Part shown: positions 16,829 to 26,357 of the stretch, one piece after another
How positions within the stretch are numbered: position 1 is the first letter of the stretch
Layout of the letters: every line of letters begins with the position of its first letter
Assembly (NCBI GenBank): GCA_019873645.1
Contig: JAIOAX010000006.1
Span: forward strand, 1-64,000
Direction: 5' to 3'
Source: Chloroflexota bacterium
GTDB lineage: Bacteria; Chloroflexota; Anaerolineae; B4-G1; SLSP01
DNA: 64,000 nt
Program-made: the position numbers and the translations under genes
Notes under the pieces: generated by a model
What the model saw: the letters and a program-made list of their open reading frames with translations, nothing else
What the model was told of the DNA's origin: nothing
Database searches by the model: none

Positions 16829-19800
16829 AGAACAACCCCTACGTCGGCCCGCGTCCCTACGAACGCGACGATGCGCCCAAATTCTACGGGCGCAACCGTG
16901 AGGCGCGGGACTTGCTGGCTTTGTTGCTCGCCGAACGCGTGGTGTTGTTTTACGCCAAGTCCGGCGCGGGGAAAACCTCGCTGTTGAACGCCCAGGTTAT
17001 CCCGGCGCTGGAGAAAGAAGGGTTCCACGTCTTACCGGTAGCGCGCGTGAGCAGCGATCTGCCGCCCGGCGTGACCTATGCCGATGTGGGCAACATCTTC
17101 GTGGGCAGCGTCTTGATGTCGCTGGCGGGCGCGGACATACCGTCGGAACGCTGGCGCGACCATACGTTGGCCTCGTTCTTGCAGGAGTTTTGTCAGCGCC
17201 CTGACGACGAAGGCGAGGGCGATATGCCCTTCCTGCTCATTGTGGATCAGTTTGAAGAGCTGTTCACCGCCCACCGCGACCACTGGCAGGATGCCGAGGG
17301 CTTCTTTATCCAGGTGCGTGACGCGCTGGAGATGCTCCCCAACATGGGCGTCCTCTTTGCGATGCGCGAGGATTATGTGGCCGAACTCGACCCTTATGAG
17401 GCGCTGGTGCCCAAACGCCTGCGGGCGCGTTTCCGCATGGAATTGCTTGGCCCGGAAGGCGCGCTGGAAGCGATCATCCGGCCGGCGCTGACCCGGGGGA
17501 TTCGCTTTGAAGAAGGCGTGGCCGAACGGTTGGTGGATGACCTGCGCCGTATCCGCGTGCACTCGCGCAGTTACGCCGGCAAACGCGAAGAAACCAGTGT
17601 TGGTCCGTTCATCGAACCGGTGCAATTACAGGTGGTGTGCAGTCGCCTGTGGGAGAATCTGCCGGAACAGGAAGACCACCTTATCCAGTGGCAGGAAGTC
17701 GAGCAATACGGGCGCGTGGATCAGGCGTTGACCGACTTTTACAACGATGCCCTGGAGGCGGCCCAAAAACAAACCGGCGTCGGCGAAAAGCCACTGCGTC
17801 GCTGGTTTGGCGAGGAACTGATTACGCCGATGCGCACGCGCGGTCTGGTGTTGCGTGGCCCGGAGAAGACCGGCTCCTTGCCCAACGCCGCCGTGGACGT
17901 ATTGAGCCGCTGCTACATCATCCGCTCTGAAGTGCGCGCCGGCGCACGCTGGTATGAACTGGCTCATGACCGCCTCATCTCGCCCATCCTCAACTCCAAT
18001 CGCGGTTGGGAGGCGCAGCGCCAGACGCCGCTGCGCACGACCGCCCAAAGCTGGCAGAAGACGAAAGAAACCAGCCTCCTCTATCGCGGGCCGGCCCTGG
18101 ATGAGGCGCTGCGTTGGGCGCAAACCCACCCCGACGACGTGGAACCCTACGAGCAGGCCTTTCTCGAAGCCAGCCGCCTGGCGCAGCAGACGGCGCGGCG
18201 ACGGCGCAACCTGCAACTCACCGTTGTGATTTTGGGCTTTTTAATCTCGCTCGAGATCTCTTTTCTGGCATGGAGCGCCGAACGCAGCCGCCTGGTGGCC
18301 CGTTCCCGCGAAGCGGCTGCAGACGCGCTGTACTATTACCAGGCGAAGGATCAAATCAACAGCATTCTTGCAGCGCGCCAGGGTATCTTGCTCGGCGCGC
18401 CTGCCTACCGCGACGCCGAGACCCCCTTATGGCGTCCGCTCGTGGGCCATGTGGATACCACACGGGCGCAAATCGCCCTGCGCCAGGCATTGGTGGATTT
18501 CTATCCCTCGCAGGTGATTACCAATCTGCCGGATAACCCTTATGGCGTGGCGTATAGTGCGGATGGACAGCGGCTCTACGTAGCCTTACCCACGGGGGCG
18601 GTGGATGTTTACGCGCTGGTTGAATCTTCTACACCTCATTTGCTTGATCAGACCGTTGAACTGCGGCGGCAAAAACGCTACGCAACGACCGGCGCTAACT
18701 GGTCCCTGGCGCTCAGCCCCAACGGGCGATGGTTGGCTGTGGGCGGCGATAGCACGCAGACGCGCGATGGCGTTGTGGGATTACTCGACCTGGAACGCGA
18801 GGTCTGGATGCCCTGGTTGACCGTGCCGACGTCCGATGAAATTCACGATGATGTTTACAGCGTGGCTTTCAGTCCCGATGGCTATTACCTGGCGGCCGGC
18901 GGCGATCTCGACTCCAAATGGCGCGATTACGCTGGCGGCATGGAAGATGGCATCGTGCGCCTGTGGGCGTTGACGCCTCAAGGCGACGCGTTGCAAGCCA
19001 CGGCAGTTTTGACCTTGACGGAGCCGACCGCACGGGTCAACAGTGTGGCCTTCAGCCCGATGACGCCGCCGAGCGTTGCGCGGGCGGTGTACGAGCCGTA
19101 CACGCTTGCGGCGGCCTGCAACGATAACAACGTCTACCTCTGGCAGATTACGCCGGTGGCTCCCGACCGTCTGGACGCCGTACTGGCGTTGACGCTGACC
19201 GCGCACACCGGGCCGGTCAAAGCCGTGGCCTACAGCCCGGCCGAGCCGCTGCTGGCGACCGCTTCGGCCGACAAGACCATTCGTATCTGGGACAGAAACA
19301 CCGGCGCGGCATTGCTCACCTTGACCGGTCACACCGCCGACGTGACGAGCCTTGCGTTCAGCGCCGACGGCCGCTATCTCATCTCCGGTTCCCGCGACCT
19401 GACGGTGCGCCTGTGGGATGTGATGGCGCGCAATCCCAATGCGTTGATCGTGCTTATGTCCGGCCCTAAGAACCTGGTGCTTTCGGTCACCATTAGCCCG
19501 GACGACCGCTTCCTGGTTGCCGGGACGGGGGATAAAGCGTTGCGCGTGTGGAACCGCGATTTTGTCGTCCGGCAGGGGCTTTCCACACTCAGCGGCCATC
19601 CCTCGCGCGTGCGGGGCATGGCCTACAGCCCCGACGGCCTGCATCTGGCCTCTGCCGATGACGGGGGCCGGGTGCGCATCTGGGACGTGAATACCGGTGA
19701 AACGGTGCGCCAACTGCCGCCGGTCGGCGGAACGGTGTGGAACCTCGCCTATAGCCCAGACGGTGCATATCTGGTAACGTGTGCAGCCGACAACAACGCC

Positions 19801-20604
19801 TACATTTGGAATCAGACCTCTACCCAACCGGTTGCCGTCCTCGCCGGGCACACTTCAGATGTGGAAGATGCCGAATTTAGCGGCGACGGACGCTATCTGG
19901 TCACCGGCGGCGACGACCACAAGGGCATTCTCTGGGATACGGCGACATGGAGTGCTGCAGCCGAATTGAAGATTCCGGGGATTCGCTATCCGGGGCAGAT
20001 TTGGAACGTGGCCTACAGCCCCGACGGACGCTGGATTGCGACCGGCTACACCGGCGGCAAAATCACGCTCTGGCAGGTAGACGCCTCCGCAGTCGCCACG
20101 CCGGTGCGAGTGACGCCGGTTGTCACCTTCACCGAACACACGGCGCACATTATGGGATTGGCGTTCAGTCCCGATAGCCGTTACCTGGCTTCGGCGTCCT
20201 GGGACGGTACGACCCGCATCTGGAGCACCGAGACGTTGACGACAGTTTTGAAGACACCCTTGCATCATCCGAACGACGTTTTTGTCTACAGCGTCGCCTT
20301 CAGCCCGGCGGATGACAGTGGCCGGTACCGGTATCTGGCAACCGGCGCGCGGGACGGCCACGTGCGGCTCTGGCAACTCGATGACTTTCCCCAAAAACCA
20401 CCGGAATTGATCGCCGATCTGGGTGGACACACCGATCTGGTATGGAGCGTCTCGTTCAGCCCCGATGGACGCTACCTGGCGAGCAGCTCCTGGGATTACA
20501 CCATTCGGCGTTACCTGGTGCCTTTTGAGGACGTATGGGCTTTGTCAGAAGTTTACATAGCCGGCATGCCGGAGGCACAAACCAATGTGGAGGAAACCCC
20601 ATGA
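16825..20604 (+). CDS. Membrane STAND NTPase with 14 WD40 blades
   Basis: A 1259-residue protein. It opens with the nSTAND1 signature NPYVGPRPYERDDAPKFYGR, then Walker A AKSGAGKTS (residues 44-52) and Walker B FLLIVDQFEEL (about 137-147). A helical arm leads to one transmembrane segment near residues 466-485 (LTVVILGFLISLEISFLAW). From about residue 565 I count 14 repeats, each ending like IRIWDR, VRLWDV or VYLWQI, enough for two seven-bladed propellers. By family logic the propellers would sense a ligand, the NTPase oligomerises on activation, and the associated proteases respond. The start at 16825 overlaps the CHAT-SIR2 stop; an upstream in-frame start at 16807 is less likely. Its own stop overlaps the next gene (ATGA). 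Confidence 0.92.
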   Translation: MKNNPYVGPRPYERDDAPKFYGRNREARDLLALLLAERVVLFYAKSGAGKTSLLNAQVIPALEKEGFHVLPVARVSSDLPPGVTYADVGNIFVGSVLMSLAGADIPSERWRDHTLASFLQEFCQRPDDEGEGDMPFLLIVDQFEELFTAHRDHWQDAEGFFIQVRDALEMLPNMGVLFAMREDYVAELDPYEALVPKRLRARFRMELLGPEGALEAIIRPALTRGIRFEEGVAERLVDDLRRIRVHSRSYAGKREETSVGPFIEPVQLQVVCSRLWENLPEQEDHLIQWQEVEQYGRVDQALTDFYNDALEAAQKQTGVGEKPLRRWFGEELITPMRTRGLVLRGPEKTGSLPNAAVDVLSRCYIIRSEVRAGARWYELAHDRLISPILNSNRGWEAQRQTPLRTTAQSWQKTKETSLLYRGPALDEALRWAQTHPDDVEPYEQAFLEASRLAQQTARRRRNLQLTVVILGFLISLEISFLAWSAERSRLVARSREAAADALYYYQAKDQINSILAARQGILLGAPAYRDAETPLWRPLVGHVDTTRAQIALRQALVDFYPSQVITNLPDNPYGVAYSADGQRLYVALPTGAVDVYALVESSTPHLLDQTVELRRQKRYATTGANWSLALSPNGRWLAVGGDSTQTRDGVVGLLDLEREVWMPWLTVPTSDEIHDDVYSVAFSPDGYYLAAGGDLDSKWRDYAGGMEDGIVRLWALTPQGDALQATAVLTLTEPTARVNSVAFSPMTPPSVARAVYEPYTLAAACNDNNVYLWQITPVAPDRLDAVLALTLTAHTGPVKAVAYSPAEPLLATASADKTIRIWDRNTGAALLTLTGHTADVTSLAFSADGRYLISGSRDLTVRLWDVMARNPNALIVLMSGPKNLVLSVTISPDDRFLVAGTGDKALRVWNRDFVVRQGLSTLSGHPSRVRGMAYSPDGLHLASADDGGRVRIWDVNTGETVRQLPPVGGTVWNLAYSPDGAYLVTCAADNNAYIWNQTSTQPVAVLAGHTSDVEDAEFSGDGRYLVTGGDDHKGILWDTATWSAAAELKIPGIRYPGQIWNVAYSPDGRWIATGYTGGKITLWQVDASAVATPVRVTPVVTFTEHTAHIMGLAFSPDSRYLASASWDGTTRIWSTETLTTVLKTPLHHPNDVFVYSVAFSPADDSGRYRYLATGARDGHVRLWQLDDFPQKPPELIADLGGHTDLVWSVSFSPDGRYLASSSWDYTIRRYLVPFEDVWALSEVYIAGMPEAQTNVEETP

Positions 20605-22871
20605 CCGAAACCCCCCTGTATTTCAACGGCATTAAGCCCGATGGCAGTTACGCGCTGCCGCCACAGACACCCAAAGCGCTGGCCGAGCACATCCTGGAAG
20701 GGCGTGAACAGGCGCAAAAACTTGCTGAACAGCTTGAGCGTGCCATGAAAAGCACCGATAAGCTGGTCGGCCTGGTGAAATTCCTCGTCGAACGCAGCCT
20801 GGCATGGCTCGACGGCGCAGAGGTCTCCCGCGAGGCGTGGTTCACCGCACTGGCGCGCCATCTGCTGACGATGCTGCTAGGGGACGAGGCCGCCGGTGTA
20901 GGCCAGGTACAGGAGCTGGCGCGCAAGTTGCAGGAGGACCCTGCCCGGAAAATAGAGATGCTCGTCAGGGTCTTCCTCAAGCCGACATCCACACCCCAGG
21001 AACTCAAGGATTTGCTCCTGCCGCAGAAGCCGGAGGAGGCCGGGAATTATCAGGAGAACCTGTGGCAGTTGATTCAACATGACGGCCTGGCGATTGGCCG
21101 GGAGCTGCTCGGGGCAGAGAAAGCCGCCGAACTGGAAAGGATGCCTGCCGCGCGCGCTGTGTGGCTGGCGCGGCTGTGTCAGCAGCTCCGTGAACTGCCG
21201 ATTGAATCCCTGCGCGTGTTGAGCAACAGCAACACCATCATCACCGACTCGCTGGGGCCGTTGGTCACGAAATTGCAGGCATCGCCCGATGCCGGCAGTC
21301 CCTGGCTCACCCAACTGCTGCGTGACCTTAACCCCACGCCGCGCATGTGGAAGTCCTTCTCCTGGTTCGGCCTGATTGAAATCCTGGAGCGCGACCTGAC
21401 GCCTATCGTCCAGGTTGAGGCTACGCAACCGGTGTCCTGGGGCCCGCTGCTGGATGCCTTGAATGCCTGGCTGAACAGCGTGCTCGGCCCGACCAAGCGC
21501 GCCGGTCTGGTCCCCTGGGCCGATCCGTTAAAACTCGAAGAGGCCGGCTGGGGCGTCATCTTTCCGGCGGCGATGCCGTCAAACCGCCTGGCGGCCATCC
21601 AGCAAGCGCTTGAGCCGCTGTTGAAATGGCGCAAGAAGCAGGCCGGCGATCTGTATCGGGTCTTCGACGGCAAAGAGGGTTACATAGCCGGCGAAGATGC
21701 CCGCGCCTTCCTGCGGCGTTTCCATGCCGATCCGTCCCATCCAGCCAACCCCAAAGAAACCGGCGTGCCCTACTATCTGCTGCTCGTCGGCAGCCCGGAA
21801 GAGATTCCCTTTGAATTTCAGTACGGTCTGGATGTGCAATATGCCGTCGGACGCATTGACTTCGAGACGCCGCCCGACTATGCGGCCTACGCGCGCAGCG
21901 TTGTCGCGGCGGAGCAAGAGGCGTTTCGTCTTGCGCCGGAGGCACTCTTCTTTCCAGTGACGAATCCTGGAGACGAAGCGACGGCACTCAGCGCCGAACA
22001 TCTCATCAAGCCCGTGGCCGAGCGTGTGGAGAAACGTCTCGCCGTGGCGCGCGCGGCCGATCAAAGCAAACTGCCCGCCTGGAATATCCGCGTTATCCCG
22101 CCGGAAGAGACGCAGCGCGCCAGGCTCCTGGAGCTGTTGCAGCGCGACAAGGCTCCGGCGCTCCTTTTTACCGCCAGTCACGGGATGCAGTTTGACGCCG
22201 ACAATCTGGACGAACAACGCAAGTACCAGGGCGCGCTTGTCTGCGCCGATTGGCGCGGCCCCGGACAGCCTGTGTCGCCGGATTGTTATCTATCGGGCGA
22301 AGCACTGGCGGCGCAGAACGATGTGAATCTGCTGGGGACCATCGCTTTCCTGTTTGCCTGTTACGGCGCGGGAACTCCCCGGCTGGATGACTATTACCGT
22401 CAGGCGTTTATGGATAAGGGCGAAGTCATCGCCGAGCGCCCGTTCATCGCGGCGTTGCCCAAGGCGATGTTGAGCCTGGCGCGGGGCGGCGCGCTGGCGG
22501 TTGTCGGGCACATCGAGCGGGTGTGGAGCCTTTCGTACCTGGGGCCGGAGGAGCGTCGCGGCCTGGGAAAAGCGCGCCGCGACGAGCACCTGGCCGTCTT
22601 CGAGAGCGCCGTAGATCGCCTGTTACACGGTTACCCGGTCGGCGCAGCGATGGACTACTTCGGTTCACGTTACGCCGCGCTTTCCACCGAGTTGACGGCG
22701 GCGTTCGATGCCTTCAACGGCCCGGACGAATATCAGTTAGCCGAGCTATGGACGGCTAACCATGACGCGCGCGGCTACATCATCCTCGGCGACCCGGCGG
22801 TGCGGCTCAAGGTAGCTCCCACTCCTGCCGCAGCCACGCCGCGCCAGGATTTAAGGTTGTCAACGGATTGA
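20601..22871 (+). CDS. Caspase-fold protease (C25/CHAT-like) with helical insert
   Basis: A 756-residue protein coupled to the STAND gene by an ATGA overlap. A short N-terminal motif (YFNGIKPDGSYALPP) also opens the paralogue at 22962. Residues about 40-300 form an alpha-helical region absent from the paralogue. The protease part starts near GWGVIFPAAM and includes LLLVGSPEEIPFEFQYGLD and VGRIDF. Catalytic candidates are His527 in LLFTASHGMQF and Cys587 in FLFACYGAGTPRLDD; the end GYIILGDPAVRLKV matches the GDP-R close of gingipain-type C25 enzymes. No signal peptide is visible, so it acts in the cytoplasm, probably on a dedicated partner. An in-frame start at 20535 would lie inside the STAND gene and is rejected. 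Confidence 0.83.
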   Translation: MTETPLYFNGIKPDGSYALPPQTPKALAEHILEGREQAQKLAEQLERAMKSTDKLVGLVKFLVERSLAWLDGAEVSREAWFTALARHLLTMLLGDEAAGVGQVQELARKLQEDPARKIEMLVRVFLKPTSTPQELKDLLLPQKPEEAGNYQENLWQLIQHDGLAIGRELLGAEKAAELERMPAARAVWLARLCQQLRELPIESLRVLSNSNTIITDSLGPLVTKLQASPDAGSPWLTQLLRDLNPTPRMWKSFSWFGLIEILERDLTPIVQVEATQPVSWGPLLDALNAWLNSVLGPTKRAGLVPWADPLKLEEAGWGVIFPAAMPSNRLAAIQQALEPLLKWRKKQAGDLYRVFDGKEGYIAGEDARAFLRRFHADPSHPANPKETGVPYYLLLVGSPEEIPFEFQYGLDVQYAVGRIDFETPPDYAAYARSVVAAEQEAFRLAPEALFFPVTNPGDEATALSAEHLIKPVAERVEKRLAVARAADQSKLPAWNIRVIPPEETQRARLLELLQRDKAPALLFTASHGMQFDADNLDEQRKYQGALVCADWRGPGQPVSPDCYLSGEALAAQNDVNLLGTIAFLFACYGAGTPRLDDYYRQAFMDKGEVIAERPFIAALPKAMLSLARGGALAVVGHIERVWSLSYLGPEERRGLGKARRDEHLAVFESAVDRLLHGYPVGAAMDYFGSRYAALSTELTAAFDAFNGPDEYQLAELWTANHDARGYIILGDPAVRLKVAPTPAAATPRQDLRLSTD

Positions 22872-22879
22872 ACAGATTT

Positions 22880-22950
22880 TAACGGATTTTTAGCTCGCGT
22901 ACTTCCCAACGTTCAAACGTTTTTACGTTCTAACGTTCTAACGCTTTTCC
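22880..22950. repeat. Short degenerate tandem repeat (acgttcta type)
   Basis: The 90-bp spacer between the two protease genes is filled with acgttcaa/acgttcta-like units, one of many short tandem repeats of different units found in this window. An AGGGAGGAG ribosome site follows directly. Confidence 0.7.
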
Positions 22951-22961
22951 AGGGAGGAGTG

Positions 22962-24995
22962 ATGACCGCAACCGAAGAGAAACTACCGGCCGATTTGCTC
23001 AAAGAGATTTACGTCAACGGTATTGATGGGACAACCGGCGACTATAGCCTGCCGCCGTTACCCAATGCGGCGTGGGCGGCTGTCATCAAGGGCACGGCCC
23101 CGCCGGAGAATCTGACCGACTTGAAGCTCAAGCAGGGCCCGGCCCGCGCTTATCCACTGCCCCCTGAAGTGCAAGACAGCAAAGACCTGTCCAAAACCGG
23201 TTGGGCCGTGGTTTTCCCTGCCGAAATGGAGGAAAAACGCCGTGAAGCCATCAAGGAGGCGTTGAGTCCGCTACTTCAACGACGCCAGGAGCAGGCCGGT
23301 GACCTCTACAAGGTCTTCGAGGGGGAATCCGGTTATCGCATGCAGGGCGAAAAAGGCCGCCCTGAAAGCATCCGCGAATTCTACAAACGCCAGACGCCGG
23401 AAATCCGCCCCGGTATGAGCGTAGCGCATTTGCGTCAGATGCCGTTCTATGTGTTGCTTGTGGGCAGCCCGGAGGAGATCCCCTTCGAGTTCCAGTATCA
23501 GCTTGATGTGATGCGCGGCGTGGGGCGGCTCGATTTCGGCAACGACCTGGAGGCGTATGCTCGCTATGCGCAGAACGTGCTTGCGGCGGAAACGGGCGCG
23601 GTGCAGTTGCCGCGTCAGGCAGCTTTCTTCAGCGTCAGGAATCCCGGCGATGACGCCACATTGATCAGCGACCGCTATCTGGTGCGGCCGTTGTTCCAGC
23701 AGCTCCAGCAACCCGACCCTGCGGCGCCGCTGCGATTTGATTGGCGTTTCACCCTCGCTGCGTCGGGTGTCCGGACGGAGCTGGAGCGGCTGTTGAGCGG
23801 CGGGGAGCGAACACCGGCGCTGCTCTTCACGGCCAGCCACGGTATGGTTTTCCCGCTGGGTGAAGGGCAGCGGCAGTTGCGCGAGCAGGGCGCGTTGCTG
23901 TGTGAGCCGTGGGCCAGGGGGATGCCGTTGCGCCGCGCCGACTACTTTGCAGCGGAAGACCTGGGTAACGTGAACCTGCTGGGGCTGGTGGCTTGTTTCT
24001 TCGCTTGTTTTGGCGCGGGAACGCCCAAATTCGATTATTTCGACCATCCTCTCTCGCGGACCCGCAACCAGATCGCGCCTTACGGCTTCACCGGCGCGTT
24101 GCCCAAACAGATGCTGCGTCAAGGGGCGTTAGCGGTGTTGGGACACGTGGATCGCGCGTGGGGTCATTCATTTATCTCGGCGGGCAACAATGTCGCTATC
24201 GAAGCTTTTGTGACGGCGCTGCGGCATCTGCTCAACGGCGATCCGGTGGGCTTCGCTACCGATCCCGGCTTCAACCTGAAGTATGCGGACCTGGCCGTCG
24301 TTTTGAGCGAAGACTTGAAAGAGCTGCAACGGGATCCGACGTATCTGGATGACCAGGAATTGGTGCAGTTGTGGACGGCGAACAACGACGCGCGCAGCTA
24401 TGTGGTCCTCGGCGATCCGGCCGTGCGCATCCCCTTCGCTCAGACCGACAGTGCCGTTGCGGCGCGCGCGGCCGAGCCCGTGACGCTGCCCCCCGTCATC
24501 ATCGAGCGGCTGACCACACTGCAAGCCGCTCTCGGCCCGGAGCCGGGCGCAGTTTACACTGCCCAGGCAACAGGTGCGCCGGGTGGCGATATCAGAGTGG
24601 ACGAGGCGCACAAAGGACTGGTGAATCAAGACTTCGCCATTCAAGCCAACGAGATTACTGAATCGCTAAAACGGTTTGCCAGCCGCATTGCTACGGCAAT
24701 TGAGCAAATTACCGAGGATATTCTGACGTTGGAGGTGCGCACGTATGCCCGCGACGATTTGAAGGGCATTGCTCTGAACAATCCCGAAGCCGGCGCCGAG
24801 TTGCGCGCCGTGACATTCGTGGACTTCGACGGCGATGTGCGCAACTACGTCCCCACGACGACCGCAGGGGTGGATGAAGACCTGTGGCAGATTCACCGCG
24901 AAATGGTGCGCGAGGCGCAGCTCAACCGCACGCAGTTCGTCGCCGCGCTGGCGAAGATGGCCGGTGAGCTATTGGATACGCTGAAACTCAAGTAG
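22962..24995 (+). CDS. Caspase-fold protease paralogue with C-terminal LEVRTY domain
   Basis: A 677-residue paralogue of the preceding gene. It shares the N-terminal YVNGIDGTTGDYSLPP motif, GWAVVFPAEM, LLVGSPEEIPFEFQYQLD, and catalytic His293 (LFTASHGMVF) and Cys349 (FFACFGAGTPKF), ending WTANNDARSYVVLGDPAVR. It lacks the helical insert. After a linker, residues about 560-677 form an added domain with LTLEVRTYARDD, AVTFVDFDGD and DLWQIHREMV, homologous to the two small proteins encoded at 25931 and 26358. The fusion links protease and small proteins functionally. ATG at 22962 is preferred over the adjacent GTG because of the position of the GGGAGG site. Confidence 0.83.
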   Translation: MTATEEKLPADLLKEIYVNGIDGTTGDYSLPPLPNAAWAAVIKGTAPPENLTDLKLKQGPARAYPLPPEVQDSKDLSKTGWAVVFPAEMEEKRREAIKEALSPLLQRRQEQAGDLYKVFEGESGYRMQGEKGRPESIREFYKRQTPEIRPGMSVAHLRQMPFYVLLVGSPEEIPFEFQYQLDVMRGVGRLDFGNDLEAYARYAQNVLAAETGAVQLPRQAAFFSVRNPGDDATLISDRYLVRPLFQQLQQPDPAAPLRFDWRFTLAASGVRTELERLLSGGERTPALLFTASHGMVFPLGEGQRQLREQGALLCEPWARGMPLRRADYFAAEDLGNVNLLGLVACFFACFGAGTPKFDYFDHPLSRTRNQIAPYGFTGALPKQMLRQGALAVLGHVDRAWGHSFISAGNNVAIEAFVTALRHLLNGDPVGFATDPGFNLKYADLAVVLSEDLKELQRDPTYLDDQELVQLWTANNDARSYVVLGDPAVRIPFAQTDSAVAARAAEPVTLPPVIIERLTTLQAALGPEPGAVYTAQATGAPGGDIRVDEAHKGLVNQDFAIQANEITESLKRFASRIATAIEQITEDILTLEVRTYARDDLKGIALNNPEAGAELRAVTFVDFDGDVRNYVPTTTAGVDEDLWQIHREMVREAQLNRTQFVAALAKMAGELLDTLKLK

Positions 24996-25042
24996 TCTAG
25001 CCCCGTGTAGGCCGGTTGGGCTCATTGTTGTTCGGAAGGGAA

Positions 25043-25843
25043 ATGGCCGATTATCAGTTCACCTTTTCCGGTTTGACCGTCACCGAGGTCCCCGATCCCT
25101 TCGGGGTATGGGAAGCGCCGTCGGAGGCCAGAGTGCCCGCCGCGCCGGGGTTGACATGGCGTGCGGAATTGCCGGATGCGGCTACCGGTCTGGAGGCGGT
25201 TTACGGACGCCTGGCGACCCTGGAGCGCGGGGAAGTGTATCTGGCGCAGGCCGAAGCCGAGTTGCGCGCGGCATTGGAAACCATTGCTCCGGCCGCGCCC
25301 GGGGCGGCGGCATACTCGTTTTCCATCCCGCCGGAAGAGCATTTCCATCCGCAAAAGCAGGCTTTGCGTGACACCTTGAGCGGATTCGCCGCGTTGGAAG
25401 CGCCGCAGATGACCAGCGCGATGGCCTTCGGCTTGGCGGATGTGTTTGCCGGGGAGCAAGAGCGGCAGGGCTTCCAGGACGCCTATCGCCGCTGGCTGGC
25501 CTTTGTGGAACAGGTGCAGCAATTGACCTCGTTTTCCTCGACGACCGAGACGCTCATTGCCGGGGAGCGTATCGGATTGACGCGCGTGAGTTGGGACGGC
25601 GACTTTGAGACGTTTTGGGTTCCGGGCCTGCCGGCGCTCTCGCGGGAAACCCATCGCCAGAATGTGAATCTGGTCCTGGCTTCGCGGATGGCGCTGCTGC
25701 GCCTGATTTCGGTTGTGGCTATCGGCGCCGGCGGCCTAATCGCCAAAGCCATCGCCCTGCCGCCCGGCGGACAAGTCTTGCTCATCCCGGCCGCCGTGCG
25801 CTTCATCTCCGACGTAATGGCCGAGCTGCGTGCTATGGCGTAG
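25043..25843 (+). CDS. Unknown protein with C-terminal hydrophobic hairpin
   Basis: A 266-residue protein with no recognised family. The first 200 residues are mixed alpha/beta and soluble (starts YQFTFSGLTVTEVPDPFGVW). Residues about 218-260 contain two hydrophobic stretches (LLRLISVVAIGAGGLIAKAI and QVLLIPAAVRFISDVMAEL) separated by a Pro-Gly turn, which could insert into a membrane. It lies between protease and small-domain genes on the same strand, so it may be a membrane effector or a substrate of the caspase-like enzymes; this is inference. The start at 25043 follows GGAAGGGA at good spacing; an in-frame ATG nine codons earlier lacks a ribosome site. Confidence 0.6.
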   Translation: MADYQFTFSGLTVTEVPDPFGVWEAPSEARVPAAPGLTWRAELPDAATGLEAVYGRLATLERGEVYLAQAEAELRAALETIAPAAPGAAAYSFSIPPEEHFHPQKQALRDTLSGFAALEAPQMTSAMAFGLADVFAGEQERQGFQDAYRRWLAFVEQVQQLTSFSSTTETLIAGERIGLTRVSWDGDFETFWVPGLPALSRETHRQNVNLVLASRMALLRLISVVAIGAGGLIAKAIALPPGGQVLLIPAAVRFISDVMAELRAMA

Positions 25844-25845
25844 GG

Positions 25846-25905
25846 AGCAGGGATTAGGGAGCAGGGAGTAGGGGATTCGTAATTCGCAATTCACTGATTC
25901 TTTCA
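25846..25905. repeat. Short degenerate tandem repeat (agggagcaggga type)
   Basis: Spacer of agggagcag/gggattagg-like units, then attcgtaattcgcaattc. Same class as other spacers in the window. Confidence 0.65.
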
Positions 25906-25930
25906 TTCCCATTCACAGGAGGTATTCGCA

Positions 25931-26350
25931 ATGCCAGACACAAATGTTCCTGCAGAAAAACAACAGAAGGACCTGAAGGCTTCGGTGCAGAGATTCGCCA
26001 GCGACCTGGCGGAAAAGGTGGAGAGGTTCGTCACCGACATTTCTGAACTTGAGGTGCGCACTTATACCATCACCGAAGGAAAATTTGCTACCGTGCTTGA
26101 CGATCCCAACAAGAAGAATGATAAAGTGCTATCGGGCGAGGGGGTGCAATTGCGCGCCTACACGCGGATCGCCTTCGACAGCGATACCATTGTCTGCCTG
26201 CCGGTCAACGACAGCGGGCAGATTGATGGGGCCGTGTGGGATATGCACCAGGCGGCGGTGAATCAGGCGTTGCAGAACCGCGCGACGATGTTGCGCGCTA
26301 TAGGCGACGCGGCAGCCTCGGCGCTCGACGCCCTCAAGAAGAGCCGGTGA
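25931..26350 (+). CDS. Small stand-alone LEVRTY-domain protein 1
   Basis: A 139-residue protein homologous to the C-terminal domain of the protease at 22962 and to the next gene. Shared features in order: an N-terminal helix (VQRFASDLAEKVERFVTDIS), the strand ELEVRTYT, a central LRAYTRIAFDSDTIVCLPV, DGAVWDMHQAAVNQAL, and a final helix. A GGAGG site precedes it. Function unknown. Repeated fusion and stand-alone forms next to proteases suggest a binding, oligomerisation or cleavable partner domain. Confidence 0.75.
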   Translation: MPDTNVPAEKQQKDLKASVQRFASDLAEKVERFVTDISELEVRTYTITEGKFATVLDDPNKKNDKVLSGEGVQLRAYTRIAFDSDTIVCLPVNDSGQIDGAVWDMHQAAVNQALQNRATMLRAIGDAAASALDALKKSR

Positions 26351-26357
26351 TCCCGCC

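Noticed and set aside
25043-25843. Bacterial gasdermin as the protein near the caspase-like proteases
   Set aside because: Size is right, but I see no gasdermin-like N-terminal Cys or strand pattern; only a C-terminal hydrophobic hairpin is evident.
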